From: Saccharomonospora sp. NB11
GTDB taxonomy: Bacteria; Actinomycetota; Actinomycetes; Mycobacteriales; Pseudonocardiaceae
NCBI RefSeq assembly: GCF_015910535.1
Contig: NZ_JACBJG010000007.1
Coordinates: 186,001 to 250,000 of the forward strand
Direction: 5' to 3'
DNA length: 64,000 bases
Position 1 is the stretch's first letter. Every line of letters starts with the position of its first letter. Below, one piece after another: positions 8,799-18,051 of this stretch. Both the position numbers and the translations under genes were made by a program. A model generated the notes under the pieces. It was not told the origin of the DNA. It did no database searches and was given only the letters and a program-made list of their open reading frames with translations.

Positions 8799-9392
8799 AT
8801 GGAAGCCTTCACCACGCACACCGGGGTCGGGGTGCCCCTGCGCAGGTCTAACGTGGACACCGATCAGATCATCCCCGCCGTCTACCTCAAGCGGGTGTCC
8901 CGAACCGGGTTCGAGGACGGCCTGTTCGCCGCCTGGCGCACCGACGAGGAGTTCGTGCTGAACGCGGAACCCTACAAGCGGGGATCCGTCCTCGTGGCCG
9001 GTCCCGACTTCGGCACCGGGTCGTCGCGTGAGCACGCGGTGTGGGCGTTGATGGACTACGGATTCCGCGTCGTCATCTCGTCCCGCTTCGCCGACATCTT
9101 CCGCGGCAACTCCGGCAAGCAGGGACTGCTCGCGGCCCAGTGCGAGCAGTCGGACGTCGAACGGTTGTGGACGCTGCTGGAGAGCGAACCGGGCACCGAG
9201 GTGACCGTCGATCTGCGTGAGAAGACCGTCCGCGCAAAGGACTTCGTCGCGAGCTTCGTCATCGACGACTACACCCGCTGGCGTTTGCTGGAGGGGTTGG
9301 ACGACATCGCGCTGACCCTGCGCAACGCCGACGCCATCGAGGAGTTCGAGAAGCGGCGTCCCGCGCACAAACCCGTCACCACTCCGAGGTAG
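8799..9392 (+). CDS. leuD: 3-isopropylmalate dehydratase small subunit
   Basis: This 197-residue swivel-domain subunit pairs with LeuC. It shows [15 protein letters not shown], the loop [13 protein letters not shown] and [15 protein letters not shown], all diagnostic of LeuD, and the length is normal. The ATG at 8799 follows ACGAGGAG. It lies 40 bp after leuC, so the two are co-transcribed. The downstream spacer to hupB is 260 bp. Confidence 0.97.
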   Translation: MEAFTTHTGVGVPLRRSNVDTDQIIPAVYLKRVSRTGFEDGLFAAWRTDEEFVLNAEPYKRGSVLVAGPDFGTGSSREHAVWALMDYGFRVVISSRFADIFRGNSGKQGLLAAQCEQSDVERLWTLLESEPGTEVTVDLREKTVRAKDFVASFVIDDYTRWRLLEGLDDIALTLRNADAIEEFEKRRPAHKPVTTPR

Positions 9393-9442
9393 AGCCGTGT
9401 CCCGCCGGTTCCGGAAATCCCACGCTCCCGCAACGGATATCC

Positions 9443-9461
9443 GGGACCGGCACCCGGTCTC
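9443..9461. terminator. Possible weak hairpin after leuD
   Basis: GGGACCGG and CCGGTCTC can pair over about 8 bp including one G-T, with a CAC loop, 50 bp after the leuD stop. It has no T tract. This is a candidate end of the leuCD transcript. Confidence 0.3.
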
Positions 9462-9564
9462 GACGAACCGGTCCGACACCACACCGAACGGCACGCGGAA
9501 ACACGCCCCGAAGGGCTTCTGAAGACGTAACCGCGCACACGATAAGGAAAAATTCCGCGTGCCG

Positions 9565-9592
9565 TTTGGAATTTGCGCTGCGATGGTAATAC
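9565..9592 (+). promoter_or_regulatory. Candidate hupB promoter with extended -10
   Basis: TGGTAATAC (9584-9592) is an extended -10 element about 60 bp before hupB. A weak TTTGGA (9565-9570) lies at 16-bp spacing. A GGAGG ribosome-binding site (9641-9645) precedes the ATG. Confidence 0.4.
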
Positions 9593-9652
9593 CGTGTGCG
9601 CATGTCGGCCGGTGTGGCCGGGTAACACGTAGTTCTTCTTGGAGGGACTGTA

Positions 9653-10666
9653 ATGGCCAACAAGGCCCAACTCATCGAAGCGCTCTCAGAGCGCTTGGGA
9701 GACAAGAAGGTCGCGGCTGCGGCTGTCGACAACCTCGTCGACATCATCATCCGCACCGTCAACAAGGGCGAGAAGGTGAACATCACCGGCTTCGGGGTGT
9801 TCGAGAAGCGCGCTCGTGCCGCTCGTACCGCCCGTAATCCGCGCACCGGCGAAACCGTCCGGGTGAAGAAGACGAACGTTCCGGCGTTCCGTGCGGGCAC
9901 CACGTTCAAGGACGTCGTCAGTGGCGCCAAGAAGCTGCCGAAGGCCACGACCGCCAAGCGCGGCACCACCGCCACGTCGCGGAGCACCTCCGGCACGAAG
10001 ACCGCCGCGACCCGTCCGACCTCGACGCGCACCACCACCAGCCGGACGCGCGCCACCACGGGAACCACCACGCGGGCCACCTCGACGCGTGCGACGAAGA
10101 CCTCGCCGACCCGGAGCACGTCGACCCGCAGCAAGACGACGGCCACGAAGGCGACGCCGACGCGTTCCACCGCGACGAAGAGCACGGCCGGCAAGGCCGC
10201 CCCGAAGACCACGACGAGCAGGACCACGAAGTCGAGCACCACGAAGGCCGCGCCGAAGACGGCCGCCAAGACCACGGCCAAGTCGACGACCAGGTCCACA
10301 GCGGCCAAGTCGGCGACCAAGACGACCGCCGCGCGTTCCACCAAGGCCGGCACGGCGAAGGCCGGCACCACGAAGTTGAGCACCACCAAGGCCGCGCCGA
10401 AGACGGCCGCCAAGACCACGACCCGGTCGACCGCCGCGAAGTCCGCGCCGAAGACGACCACCAAGTCGGCCACGAAGTCGACCGCAGGCAAGTCGACCGC
10501 GAAGTCCGCACCGAAGACCACCAAGACCACCGCCACGCGGTCCACCGCGAAGAAGACCCCGGCCAAGACCACGAAGGCGGCTGCCAAGACCACGACGAGG
10601 ACCACCGCGAGGGCGACCGCGCGTGCCACCTCGCCGGCGAAGAAGACCACGAAGAAGGCGAAGTAG
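9653..10666 (+). CDS. hupB: HU-family nucleoid protein with a long Thr/Lys/Ser-rich tail
   Basis: The first 90 residues are a canonical HU fold ([27 protein letters not shown]-type strand, [12 protein letters not shown]-binding arm). Residues about 95-337 are a low-complexity basic tail of Lys, Thr, Ser, Ala and Arg with short motifs such as [14 protein letters not shown] and [12 protein letters not shown] repeated several times. Actinobacterial HupB/HupS proteins carry Lys-Ala-rich histone-H1-like tails, but the mycobacterial protein is about 210 residues. This one, at 337 with threonine dominating over alanine, is long. It lies between leuCD and mutT1, the mycobacterial order. The tail should bind DNA non-specifically, and the many Lys/Thr/Ser positions are possible acetylation or phosphorylation sites (inference). 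Confidence 0.93.
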   Translation: MANKAQLIEALSERLGDKKVAAAAVDNLVDIIIRTVNKGEKVNITGFGVFEKRARAARTARNPRTGETVRVKKTNVPAFRAGTTFKDVVSGAKKLPKATTAKRGTTATSRSTSGTKTAATRPTSTRTTTSRTRATTGTTTRATSTRATKTSPTRSTSTRSKTTATKATPTRSTATKSTAGKAAPKTTTSRTTKSSTTKAAPKTAAKTTAKSTTRSTAAKSATKTTAARSTKAGTAKAGTTKLSTTKAAPKTAAKTTTRSTAAKSAPKTTTKSATKSTAGKSTAKSAPKTTKTTATRSTAKKTPAKTTKAAAKTTTRTTARATARATSPAKKTTKKAK

Positions 10667-10681
10667 TTCAGGCGTCTTCTC

Positions 10682-10714
10682 GTAGGGCTCCCGTGACGAC
10701 CACGGGAGCCCTAC
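10682..10714. terminator. Bidirectional terminator between hupB and mutT1
   Basis: GTAGGGCTCCCGTG (10682-10695) pairs perfectly over 14 bp with CACGGGAGCCCTAC (10701-10714) around a 5-nt loop. It sits 15 bp after the hupB stop and 8 bp before the convergent mutT1 stop. Confidence 0.88.
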
Positions 10715-10721
10715 TGCGTTC

Positions 10722-11642
10722 TCAGGACGGTGCGGGCAGCGCGCTGGGCAGGTAGTGCGCGGCGACGAGCCGAGGGTCCTCGGCGTCGTGCGTGTCGAAG
10801 GACAACACCCACACCGAGCCCTTCTTGCTCGGCACCTCGCCGGTGAGCTTGCGCGTGAGCGAGATTCCGTCGCGTTCGGCGAGCATGTCCAGCAGGTGGG
10901 GGATGACGCCGCCCTGGCTGCACACCACGGCGGTGTCGTGCGCTCCGGCGATCGAGAGCAGCGACTTCAGCCCCGCCTCGGGGTCGGCCGCGAACGTCTG
11001 TTCCGACAGCGGTTCGTCGAGCTGCACCTCGGCGCCGACGTCGGAGGCCAAGGCCCGCACCGTCTGCACGCACCGCAGCCGCGGCGCCGAGTACACGGCT
11101 TCCGGGCGGAACGTGCGCAGGAGCGGGCGCAACGCCGCTGCCTGCCGCTGACCGGCGTCCGACAGGGGACGCAGGTCGTCGTCGCCCGCCCAGTCACTGC
11201 GATTGCCTGCCTTGGCGTGGCGGACCAGCAGCACGGTCGTGGTGTCCACGGGCAGTTGTTGGGCTCGCGAGCACACGTCCCGGTCGCTGTCGTAGGTCAA
11301 CAACGCCTGCGCCTCGGCGAACGGCAGCCAGCGGAGCTCGTCCACTTCGTCATTGGGGGTGAACTCACCGGAAACCGGCTTCGCCGTGAAGTAGTCCACG
11401 GTTTTCGCCGCCCCGTTCACGCTGTATTCGACGGTGGTGAGAAAGCGTCCCAGAACGGCGTCGTATCCCGTTTCCTCCGTGAGCTCCCGCACCGCGGCGA
11501 TCGGGGCGGTCTCTCCGGGGTCCAGTTTCCCCTTCGGCAGCGACCAGTCGTCGTAGTGCGGTCGGTGCACGACGGCGATCTCACTGCCCGCGGAGCTGTG
11601 GCGCCACAGCACCGCCCCCGCGGCTTTCACGATGTTGCTCAC
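10722..11642 (-). CDS. mutT1: MutT1-type Nudix hydrolase fused to a histidine phosphatase
   Basis: This 306-residue fusion protein has an N-terminal Nudix domain (box at residues 38-60: GKLDPGET and REL-EETGY) and a C-terminal histidine-phosphatase domain (LLVRHAKAG near residue 140, CSQGGVIPH near 240). In mycobacteria MutT1 hydrolyses 8-oxo-GTP and 8-oxo-dGTP, and the phosphatase half handles the products; diadenosine polyphosphates are also substrates. The GTG at 11642 overlaps the ppk TGA by 4 nt, showing translational coupling and fixing the start, so the long open frame above it is a shadow within ppk. Pairing with ppk links polyphosphate and nucleotide-pool housekeeping. Confidence 0.92.
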   Translation of the reverse strand: MSNIVKAAGAVLWRHSSAGSEIAVVHRPHYDDWSLPKGKLDPGETAPIAAVRELTEETGYDAVLGRFLTTVEYSVNGAAKTVDYFTAKPVSGEFTPNDEVDELRWLPFAEAQALLTYDSDRDVCSRAQQLPVDTTTVLLVRHAKAGNRSDWAGDDDLRPLSDAGQRQAAALRPLLRTFRPEAVYSAPRLRCVQTVRALASDVGAEVQLDEPLSEQTFAADPEAGLKSLLSIAGAHDTAVVCSQGGVIPHLLDMLAERDGISLTRKLTGEVPSKKGSVWVLSFDTHDAEDPRLVAAHYLPSALPAPS

Positions 11643-13906
11643 CCTGTGGCTCCGTGCTTGCGCAGCATTTCCATCTGGTGGTCGCGGACCTGGCCGCTGC
11701 CCGTCGGAGAGGGTACCCACTCGCCCGTGGGGTGCAGGACCCAGCACCGCGTCATCGGGTGCAGCGCGGAATCCAACACGTCGTCGAGCTGTGCGGTCAG
11801 CCGCGGGTCCGACACCCGCACGAGCGCCTCGATGCGACGGTCCAGGTTGCGGTGCATGATGTCGGCGCTGCCGATCCAGTGCGTGTCCGCGCCGCGGAAG
11901 TGGAAGATGCGCGAGTGTTCGAGGAACCGGCCGAGGATCGAGCGGACGCGGATGTTCTCGCTCAACCCCGGCACCCCGGGCTTGAGCGAGCAGATTCCGC
12001 GCACCACCACGTCGACGTCCACTCCCGCCTGCGACGCGCGGTAGAGGCCGTCGATGACCTGCTCGTCGACGAGCGAGTTGCACTTGATTCGAATCCCGGC
12101 GGGTTTGCCCGCCTTGGCGAGCCGGATCTCCTCCTCGATGAACTCCAGCAGTCCGCGCCGGATGCCGTTGGGCGAGGTGAGGATGTTGCGGTAGGTCTGT
12201 TGCCGGGAGTACCCGGTGAGCACGTTGAACAGGTCGGTCAGGTCGGCGCCGACGGAGGCGTCGGCGGTGAACAGACCGAGGTCCTCGTACAGTCGCGCGG
12301 TCTTCGGGTTGTAGTTGCCCGTGCCGACGTGGCAGTAGCGGCGGATCGTGCCGCCTTCCTCCCTCACCACCAGGGCGATCTTGCAGTGGGTCTTCAACCC
12401 GACGAGGCCGTACACGACGTGCACGCCCGCGCGTTCCAGCGTGCGTGCCCAGGTGATGTTGGCCTGCTCGTCGAACCGCGCCTTGATCTCGACGAGCGCG
12501 ACGACCTGCTTGCCCCGCTCGGCGGCGTCGATGAGCGCGTCGACGATGGGGGACTCGCCGGACGTCCCCGAGGTGCGGTAGAGCGTCTGCTTGATGGCCA
12601 ACACCTTGTCGTCGGCGGCGGCCTGCTCGATGAACCGTTGGACGCTGGTGGAGAACGAGTGGTACGGGTGCTGCACCAGGACGTCGCTCTCGCGGAGAGC
12701 CGCGAACACGCTCTTGGGCGTCTCGCGTTCCCCGAAGGCCGGGTGGGTGGCCGGGACGAACGGCGGGTCCTTGAGGTCCTTGCGGTTGAGCGAGTGAAGC
12801 TGTTGCAGGCAGCTCAGGTCGAGCAGGCCGGGGACCTCCACGACGTCCTGCGGGTCGACCTCCAGCTCGCGCAGCAGCAGTTCGAGCACGTGCTCGCTCA
12901 TGTCACTGGCGACTTCCAGCCGGACGGGAGGGCCGAACCGGCGTTGCGCCAGTTCCCGCTCCAACGCCTGCAACAGGTCCTCGTCGCGGTCCTCCTCGAC
13001 CTCGAAGTCGGCGTTGCGCGTGACCCGGAACACGTGGTGCTCGCTGACCTGCATGCCGCTGAACAACTCGTCGAGGTGGGCGGCGATGAGTTCCTCCAGG
13101 GGAAGGAACGTCGCGGTCCGGGAGTCACGGCTCTTCTCGATCCGCACGAGTCGGGGCACGTTGTTCGGCACCTTCACCCTGGCGAAACGCTCGGTGCCGT
13201 CGCTGGAGTCGCGCACGGTGACGGCGAGGTTCAGCGACAGGCCCGAGATGTACGGGAACGGGTGGGCCGGGTCCACGGCAAGCGGAGTGAGCACGGGGAA
13301 GATGTGCTTGGTGAAGTACTCCGACATCCGCGCCCGGTCGTCGGTGTCGAGTTCCGACCAGGAGACGATGCGGATGCCGACCTCGCTGAGCGCGGGCCGC
13401 AGCTCGTTCTCGAAGACCATGGCATGCCGCTCGACCAGCTCGGCGTTGCGTGCGGCCACGTAGGTGAGCTGCTCGCTCGGGGTGAGGCCGTCGGCGCTGC
13501 GGACCGACAGCCCGGTCTGCTCGCGCCGCTTCAGGCCCGCGACCCGGACCATGTAGAACTCGTCCAAGTTGGACGCGAAGATGGACAGGAACTTCGCCCG
13601 CTCCAGCAGCGGCTGTGACGGGTCCTCGGCGAGGGCGAGCACGCGGGCGTTGAAGTCCTGCCAGGAGAGCTCGCGGTTGAAGTAGCGGTCGTCGGGCAGC
13701 TCGTCCGGGGCGTCCTGGTCGTGCGTGGCGGCCGGGGGCGGGGACACGGAGCTGAAGTCGCGGGTCCGGCCGTCACCGGTCCGGGGCGGGGGAGCGGTCT
13801 CGGCGCTGCGGAGGCCCGGGTCCTCGGTCACGTCGCCCTCGCCGGCGGGCAGGCCCTCGGTCGCGTCGGGCGTGCGGGCCGCGAGGGGGCGGGTCTCGTC
13901 GCTCAC
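11639..13906 (-). CDS. ppk: Polyphosphate kinase 1
   Basis: This 755-residue PPK1 makes long-chain polyphosphate reversibly from ATP. The N-terminal domain begins [23 protein letters not shown], followed by the head domain and two phospholipase-D-like catalytic domains; the autophosphorylated His is in [18 protein letters not shown]. The GTG at 13906 gives a 67-residue Asp/Pro/Thr-rich extension before the conserved core, and part of it could be untranslated if a later start is used. The ribosome-binding site (GGCGAGG) is weak. It is coupled to mutT1 by a 4-nt overlap. fbiD ends 172 bp upstream on the same strand. Confidence 0.96.
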   Translation of the reverse strand: MSDETRPLAARTPDATEGLPAGEGDVTEDPGLRSAETAPPPRTGDGRTRDFSSVSPPPAATHDQDAPDELPDDRYFNRELSWQDFNARVLALAEDPSQPLLERAKFLSIFASNLDEFYMVRVAGLKRREQTGLSVRSADGLTPSEQLTYVAARNAELVERHAMVFENELRPALSEVGIRIVSWSELDTDDRARMSEYFTKHIFPVLTPLAVDPAHPFPYISGLSLNLAVTVRDSSDGTERFARVKVPNNVPRLVRIEKSRDSRTATFLPLEELIAAHLDELFSGMQVSEHHVFRVTRNADFEVEEDRDEDLLQALERELAQRRFGPPVRLEVASDMSEHVLELLLRELEVDPQDVVEVPGLLDLSCLQQLHSLNRKDLKDPPFVPATHPAFGERETPKSVFAALRESDVLVQHPYHSFSTSVQRFIEQAAADDKVLAIKQTLYRTSGTSGESPIVDALIDAAERGKQVVALVEIKARFDEQANITWARTLERAGVHVVYGLVGLKTHCKIALVVREEGGTIRRYCHVGTGNYNPKTARLYEDLGLFTADASVGADLTDLFNVLTGYSRQQTYRNILTSPNGIRRGLLEFIEEEIRLAKAGKPAGIRIKCNSLVDEQVIDGLYRASQAGVDVDVVVRGICSLKPGVPGLSENIRVRSILGRFLEHSRIFHFRGADTHWIGSADIMHRNLDRRIEALVRVSDPRLTAQLDDVLDSALHPMTRCWVLHPTGEWVPSPTGSGQVRDHQMEMLRKHGATG

Positions 13907-14077
13907 CTCGCCATTGTCCCCCACACGAGGCGGTGGCGACGGTTTCTGAGACCGCCGCCTCGCCGTCGGGTGGGGCGTGACACGGCCGGTCGACCGACGT
14001 CGGAAGGGGCGGCAGGCGGGGAAGGGGTGCACGTCGGGTCGCCCCCGGCGGCCAGGTCGGACGCTGCGTGGCTGTCG

Positions 14078-14764
14078 TCAGGATCGGGAACAGGCGCGGT
14101 CGAGGACGGCACGCGTGCGTTCGCCCAACCCGAGCAGCCGCGCGTGGTCGAGATCACCCGGGGTGTCGACGTCCCCGCGCAGGGACGGAAGCGGCGCGGT
14201 GATCGCCGTGGCGCCCGTGAGCGCGTGGGCGCGGGCGGAGCCGGGACCGAAGCGGGGGCGCAACGCGGCGCCGGGTGCGGAGAGCAGGAGCGTGGTTCCC
14301 GTGCCGGGGCGGTCGGCCACGAACGCCCGTTCCCCGCCCGCCTGGGTGAGGGCGGTGTCGAGTTCGTCCGGGCGCAACGCGGGCAGATCCGCCTGGAGCG
14401 CCCCGACGACGGAGTCCGGGTCCTTCGCCCGCAGCAGGCGTTCGCCGGCGCGCAGCGCCGCGTTCAGGCCGTCCGTTCCGCCCGGCCCCGACGGTTCGCC
14501 GACGACTTCGACGTCGAGTTCCCGCAGCAGGGCGAGCGCGGCGGGGTCGGACCCGACGACGAGCACGCGTCGTACCCCGGGGGTGGAGACGGCGGCGTGC
14601 AGCGTGTCGTAGGCCAGCGCGAGCACGAGTTCGGTGTGCCGGGCCGGGTCACCGGGGTGGGCGAGGTCGTCGACGTGCTCGGCCCCGACGTGCCCGAGGA
14701 CACCCCGCAGCCGGGACTTTCCCGTGCTCGGTCGCTTCAGCGGCACGATGAGGTCGACAGCCAC
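14078..14764 (-). CDS. fbiD: Phosphoenolpyruvate/2-phospholactate guanylyltransferase (coenzyme F420)
   Basis: This 228-residue CofC/FbiD-family enzyme activates phosphoenolpyruvate (mycobacterial FbiD) or 2-phospho-L-lactate (archaeal CofC) with GTP, the first step in building the F420 side chain. It shows the nucleotidyltransferase N-terminus VDLIVPLKRPSTGKSRL, VVGSDPAAL, and the metal-binding QADLPALRPDEL and GDVDTPGDLDHA. The GTG at 14764 starts two residues before VDLIVPLK. It is divergent from the acyltransferase gene with 85 bp between them. This is the same position as Rv2983 next to ppk in mycobacteria and implies that the organism makes F420; the other fbi genes are not in the window. 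Confidence 0.9.
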   Translation of the reverse strand: MAVDLIVPLKRPSTGKSRLRGVLGHVGAEHVDDLAHPGDPARHTELVLALAYDTLHAAVSTPGVRRVLVVGSDPAALALLRELDVEVVGEPSGPGGTDGLNAALRAGERLLRAKDPDSVVGALQADLPALRPDELDTALTQAGGERAFVADRPGTGTTLLLSAPGAALRPRFGPGSARAHALTGATAITAPLPSLRGDVDTPGDLDHARLLGLGERTRAVLDRACSRS

Positions 14765-14849
14765 GCCACCATCTTTACCGCAAAGCCCGCCCCGTGGGGC
14801 CTGTGGCAGGATCGGGCGCACACGGCAACGACTCACCGGAGGAACGGCG

Positions 14850-15557
14850 TTGGCAGAGCGCGAGAAGGGCGGTTTCTGGGTAGGCGCGGCCGCGGTCCTG
14901 TTCTACCCGCTGACCGCGATTGGCCGCAGCGTCTACCGCAACGCGGACCGCATCCCGCGACGTGGCCCCGCGCTGCTCGTGATGAACCACATCTCGCACC
15001 TCGACCCCGCCGTCGACGCGGTCTTCGTGCACCGCAACAAGCGGGTGCCCCGGTTCATGGCGAAGGACAGCCTCTTCCGGGTGCCGATCTTCGGCAAGAT
15101 CCTCGCCGGGTCCGGCGGTATCCCCGTGTACCGCGGTTCCAAGGACGCGAATGAGAGCCTGCGGGCCGCGCACCAGACGCTGCGGGACGACAAGATCGTG
15201 CTCATCTACCCCGAGGGCACCATCACGAAGGACCCGGACGGCTGGCCCAAGCGGTCCTACACCGGGGTGGCCCGGCTCGCGCTGGAGAACGACGTGCCGG
15301 TGATCCCCATCGCGCGGTGGGGCACGCAGCAGATCTGGAACGGCTACACCAAGAAGTTCCGCCCCTTCCCCCGCAAGACCGTGGTGCACTCCGTCGGCGA
15401 GCCGATCGATCTGTCCGCGTACCGGGAGAAGGAACGCTCGCAGGCACTGCTGCGCGAGGTCACCGAACTGATCATGGACCGTGTGCTGGAGCAGCTCGTC
15501 GAGATTCGCGGTGAGCAGCCGCCCGCGCGGAGCGACGGTGCGGAGGGGCGCGCCTGA
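14850..15557 (+). CDS. 1-acyl-sn-glycerol-3-phosphate acyltransferase (PlsC family)
   Basis: This 235-residue membrane-associated acyltransferase should acylate lysophosphatidate to phosphatidate, using acyl-CoA or acyl-ACP. Motif I is NHISHLD (the HX4D catalytic pair), motif II is SGGIPVYRG, motif III is [11 protein letters not shown] and motif IV is [11 protein letters not shown] hydrophobic N-terminal stretch ([15 protein letters not shown]) anchors it. The start is a TTG at 14850 behind a good GGAGG 7 nt upstream; no ATG or GTG fits the frame there. gpsA begins 2 bp after the stop, so two enzymes for successive parts of glycerophospholipid synthesis form an operon. Confidence 0.92.
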   Translation: MAEREKGGFWVGAAAVLFYPLTAIGRSVYRNADRIPRRGPALLVMNHISHLDPAVDAVFVHRNKRVPRFMAKDSLFRVPIFGKILAGSGGIPVYRGSKDANESLRAAHQTLRDDKIVLIYPEGTITKDPDGWPKRSYTGVARLALENDVPVIPIARWGTQQIWNGYTKKFRPFPRKTVVHSVGEPIDLSAYREKERSQALLREVTELIMDRVLEQLVEIRGEQPPARSDGAEGRA

Positions 15558-15559
15558 CC

Positions 15560-16570
15560 ATGTCGGTGCAGCGTGTGGCCGTGCTCGGGGCGGGCTCGTG
15601 GGGGACGACGTTCGCGAAGATCCTCGCGGACGCGGGACGCGACGTGACGATGTGGGCCCGTCGAGCGGAGATCGCCGACGAGATCCGCGACCGGCACACC
15701 AACTCCTCGTACCTCCCCGGCATCGAGCTGCCCGAACGGCTCACCGCGACGACCGACCCCGCGGTCGCGCTCGACGGTGCCGACGCGGTCGTGCTCGCGG
15801 TGCCGAGCCAGCGACTGCGGGAGAACCTTCAGGCGTGGCGGGATCTGCTGCCGAAGGACGCGATCCTCGTCAGCCTCGCCAAGGGCGTGGAACTCGGGAC
15901 CCTCAAGCGGATGAGCGAGGTCGTCTCCGACGTCACGGGCGTGGCTCCGGGCGACGTCGTGGTGGTGTCCGGCCCGAACCTCGCGAAGGAGATCGCCCGG
16001 CGGCAGCCCGCGGCGGCCGTCATGGCGTGCGCCGACCACGACCGGGCGGTGGCCGTCCAGAAGGCGAGCTTCACGTCGTACTTCCGCCCGTACACCAACA
16101 CCGACGTCGTCGGGTGCGAACTCGGTGGTGCGTGCAAGAACGTGATCGCCCTCAGTTGCGGGGTGGCGGCGGGACTCGGCTTCGGCGCCAACACGATGGC
16201 GACGCTGATCACGCGTGGGCTCGCCGAGACGGCCCGGCTCGGCGCGGCACTCGGGGCGGACCCGTTGACGTTCGCCGGGTTGGCCGGGGTCGGTGACCTC
16301 GTGGCGACCTGTTCGTCGCCGTTGTCGCGCAACCGCACCTTCGGTGAGCGCATCGGACGCGGGGAGACCATGGAGGCGGCCAGGGCCGCTCAGGGCGGTC
16401 AGGTGGCCGAGGGCGTCAGCTCGTGTCGCTCGATCCGGGAGCTGGCCGAGCGACTCGACGTCGACATGCCCATCACCGACGCCATGTACCGCATCTGCCA
16501 CGAAGGAGCCGACCCGGCCGCGATCGGTGCCGAACTGCTGGGACGGCGGCAAAAGCACGAGTGGTCCTAG
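15560..16570 (+). CDS. gpsA: Glycerol-3-phosphate dehydrogenase [NAD(P)+]
   Basis: This 336-residue enzyme reduces dihydroxyacetone phosphate to sn-glycerol 3-phosphate for phospholipids. The NAD(P) motif is [12 protein letters not shown] at residues 8-19. The substrate region shows [30 protein letters not shown] with the catalytic Lys in [13 protein letters not shown], and [18 protein letters not shown]. The length is normal. It is nearly contiguous with the acyltransferase gene upstream. A hairpin follows the stop. Confidence 0.96.
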   Translation: MSVQRVAVLGAGSWGTTFAKILADAGRDVTMWARRAEIADEIRDRHTNSSYLPGIELPERLTATTDPAVALDGADAVVLAVPSQRLRENLQAWRDLLPKDAILVSLAKGVELGTLKRMSEVVSDVTGVAPGDVVVVSGPNLAKEIARRQPAAAVMACADHDRAVAVQKASFTSYFRPYTNTDVVGCELGGACKNVIALSCGVAAGLGFGANTMATLITRGLAETARLGAALGADPLTFAGLAGVGDLVATCSSPLSRNRTFGERIGRGETMEAARAAQGGQVAEGVSSCRSIRELAERLDVDMPITDAMYRICHEGADPAAIGAELLGRRQKHEWS

Positions 16571-16573
16571 TGT

Positions 16574-16604
16574 GACGGACGCCATCGCGACAGTGGCGTC
16601 CGTC
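16574..16604 (+). terminator. Hairpin terminator after gpsA
   Basis: GACGGACGCCA (16574-16584) and TGGCGTCCGTC (16594-16604) pair perfectly over 11 bp around a 9-nt loop, 3 bp past the gpsA stop. No strong T tract follows. Confidence 0.75.
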
Positions 16605-16639
16605 GATCTGTCAAGTGCGTCCGCCTGGCGGATTCCGGT

Positions 16640-16668
16640 TTGACTCCCTCACCGTCGTCTGCTTGCCT
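16640..16668 (+). promoter_or_regulatory. Candidate promoter of the Cys leader / cysteine dioxygenase transcript
   Basis: TTGACT (16640-16645) matches five of six -35 positions. A 17-bp spacer leads to a weak -10, TTGCCT (16663-16668). Transcription would then begin about 8 nt later, at or next to the A of the ATG at 16676, predicting a leaderless transcript. Confidence 0.45.
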
Positions 16669-16675
16669 TGACGGC

Positions 16676-16756
16676 ATGTCGGTTCTCGGTGCGTCGACCC
16701 CCACCTCGCGGTGGTGTCGTGCGTCGCGCGCCGTACCGGGCTGTTGTCGCCGGTGA
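16676..16756 (+). CDS. Candidate 26-residue Cys-rich leader peptide
   Basis: An ATG at 16676 opens a 26-codon frame ending in Gly-Cys-Cys-Arg-Arg-stop, with a further Trp-Cys-Arg in the middle. It lies 90 bp upstream of the cysteine dioxygenase ATG, has no ribosome-binding site, and sits where a promoter would place the transcript start on the ATG itself. Leaderless small ORFs with terminal poly-Cys codons act as cysteine-responsive attenuators in mycobacteria, and small Cys/Arg-ending leader peptides precede sulfur genes in other actinomycetes. The proposed role is ribosome stalling at UGU-UGU when Cys-tRNA is scarce, which would alter folding of the hairpin just downstream. This is inference from position and codons. 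Confidence 0.55.
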   Translation: MSVLGASTPTSRWCRASRAVPGCCRR

Positions 16757-16760
16757 CCGT

Positions 16761-16781
16761 GCGCCCCTGCTGATCGGGCGC
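16761..16781 (+). promoter_or_regulatory. Hairpin directly after the Cys leader
   Basis: GCGCCC (16761-16766) and GGGCGC (16776-16781) form a 6-bp stem with a 9-nt loop, 4 nt after the leader stop codon. A long pyrimidine run with T-rich blocks (about 16806-16828) follows. A ribosome stalled at the two Cys codons would cover or free this region, so it is the natural candidate for the switching structure. Confidence 0.4.
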
Positions 16782-16845
16782 CTCACGCGACCAGCCTTCG
16801 ACGTCTTCCCTTTTCTTCTTTTTCTCCTGACGAGGTCTTCTTCCC

Positions 16846-17301
16846 ATGTTTGCCGTGCCCGACAACACCGTCGCGCTTCCGCCCGCCGATCTGCTGACCC
16901 GACACCCGGTTCGGACCGCTTTGGAGTTCGCCGCCGACCGCAACCGGTGGCGCAACCTCCTGCGCTACGACCCCGAGAAGCGGTTCGCCGCCCTGCTGGA
17001 CACGGTGGGCGGGCACGAGGTGTGGCTGTTGAGCTGGTTGCCCGGCCAGCGAACCGGGCGGCACGACCACGGCGTCACCTCGGGGGCGTTCACCGTGGTG
17101 AGCGGACGACTCGTGGAGGAGGTGCATCGGGACGTCGCCGGAGCACCGGAGGGGCCCGAGTCGCACGTCGTGGAGGCGGGCCAGTCGCGAGTCTTCGGTC
17201 CCGGCTACTCCCACGACGTGCACAATCCCGGGCCCGATCCGGTGATCAGCGTGCACGTCTATCAGGACGGGAGTCGCACGGTGCGGCCGGTGAGGTGGTG
17301 A
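16846..17301 (+). CDS. Cysteine dioxygenase family protein
   Basis: This 151-residue cupin-fold thiol dioxygenase probably oxidises cysteine to cysteine sulfinate with a mononuclear iron. The metal motif GRHDHG appears near residue 73 and the third His in YSHDVHNPG near residue 125, giving the 3-His site of bacterial CDO. The length is shorter than the animal enzyme but usual for actinobacterial members. The ATG at 16846 follows GACGAGGTC. A Cys-rich leader upstream supports a role in cysteine catabolism. The partner rhodanese often found next to this gene in actinomycetes is absent; instead its 3' end overlaps a broken flavin-binding gene on the other strand. Confidence 0.85.
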   Translation: MFAVPDNTVALPPADLLTRHPVRTALEFAADRNRWRNLLRYDPEKRFAALLDTVGGHEVWLLSWLPGQRTGRHDHGVTSGAFTVVSGRLVEEVHRDVAGAPEGPESHVVEAGQSRVFGPGYSHDVHNPGPDPVISVHVYQDGSRTVRPVRW

Positions 17302-17969
17302 CGTCGACGCCGACGCGGGCCTGCACGTGCGCGGGTGGTGCGACGTCGGCGGGGACGAAGCTCGCGGTCACGGGGGCGCCGAAGACCGTGTGTACCGGCA
17401 GAACGCCCGCCCAGACGGACGTCTCGTCGTGGTCGAGTTCGCCGAGCGAGGGTTCGCCGGTGCGAATCTTCACCGACGCCTCGGTCAGGTCGAGTGCGAG
17501 CACCTGGGTGGCGGCGAGTTCGCGGCGGTTCGGGGTGCGCGTAGTCCCACGAACCGGGGCTGAGGCGTTCACTGAGCACGCGCAGGGCGTGGACCTTGCG
17601 GTCGTCGTCGGTGATCGGTGTGGCGCGGCCGTACACGACCGCGCTGCGGTAGTTCATCGAGTGGTCGTTCAGGGAGCGCGCGTACACGATGCCGTCGAGC
17701 ACCGTGGCGGTGAGGCACAGGTCGACACCGGCCGCGGCGGCCCTGACGTTGCCCGAACCGGTGGAGCCGTGCAGGAACACCGTGTCGCCGGCCCTGGCGT
17801 GTGCGGTGGGCACCACCAGGGGACGGCCGTCCTTCACCAGACCCACGTGGCAGACGAGCGTGGCGTCGAGAACGGCGTGCAAGGCGGCGCGATCGGTCTC
17901 GTAGCGCTGCGGTTTGCGGGTCGGAGTGGTTCGGGCGGTGGACGACAGCGGAGTCTCGGACGTGGTCAT
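17246..17969 (-). pseudogene. Pyridoxamine-5'-phosphate-oxidase-like protein, frameshifted
   Basis: Residues 1-105 from the ATG at 17969 read as a split-barrel flavin-binding protein (RYETDRAALHAVLDATLVCHVG, then DHSMNYRSAVVYG and LSPGSWDYA). Near 17535-17550 this frame turns into Arg/Pro-rich nonsense, while another frame on the same strand carries the expected continuation (RTPNRRELAATQVLALDLTEASVKIRTGEPS, then DDETSVWAGVLP-like) to a stop at 17246. A one-base gain or two-base loss at the GCGCACC stretch restores one protein of about 235 residues. It is either a recent pseudogene or a sequencing error. The tail overlaps the convergent cysteine dioxygenase by 56 bp. It is divergent from a MocR regulator, a common pairing. 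Confidence 0.8.
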
Positions 17970-17991
17970 GACCTATGCTCGTCCGCCGTAA

Positions 17992-18034
17992 TGGCATCGT
18001 GGAACAGCCACAGAGCCGGTTTTTCCAAATGCCA
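17992..18034. promoter_or_regulatory. Inverted repeat between the split-barrel gene and the MocR gene
   Basis: TGGCAT-cgt-GGAA (17992-18004) and TTCC-aa-ATGCCA (18023-18034) form a two-part dyad centred in the 82-bp divergent gap. MocR regulators bind repeats placed like this between themselves and their target, so this is a good operator candidate. Confidence 0.5.
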
Positions 18035-18051
18035 CTCACGAAGGAGAGGTC

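Noticed and set aside
7229-8860. 543-residue open frame opposite leuC
   Set aside because: It is a high-GC antisense shadow of leuC and leuD with no recognisable domain; leuC has a complete family signature.
11654-13618. 654-residue open frame opposite ppk
   Set aside because: It is the antisense shadow of polyphosphate kinase, with composition typical of GC-rich opposite-strand frames.
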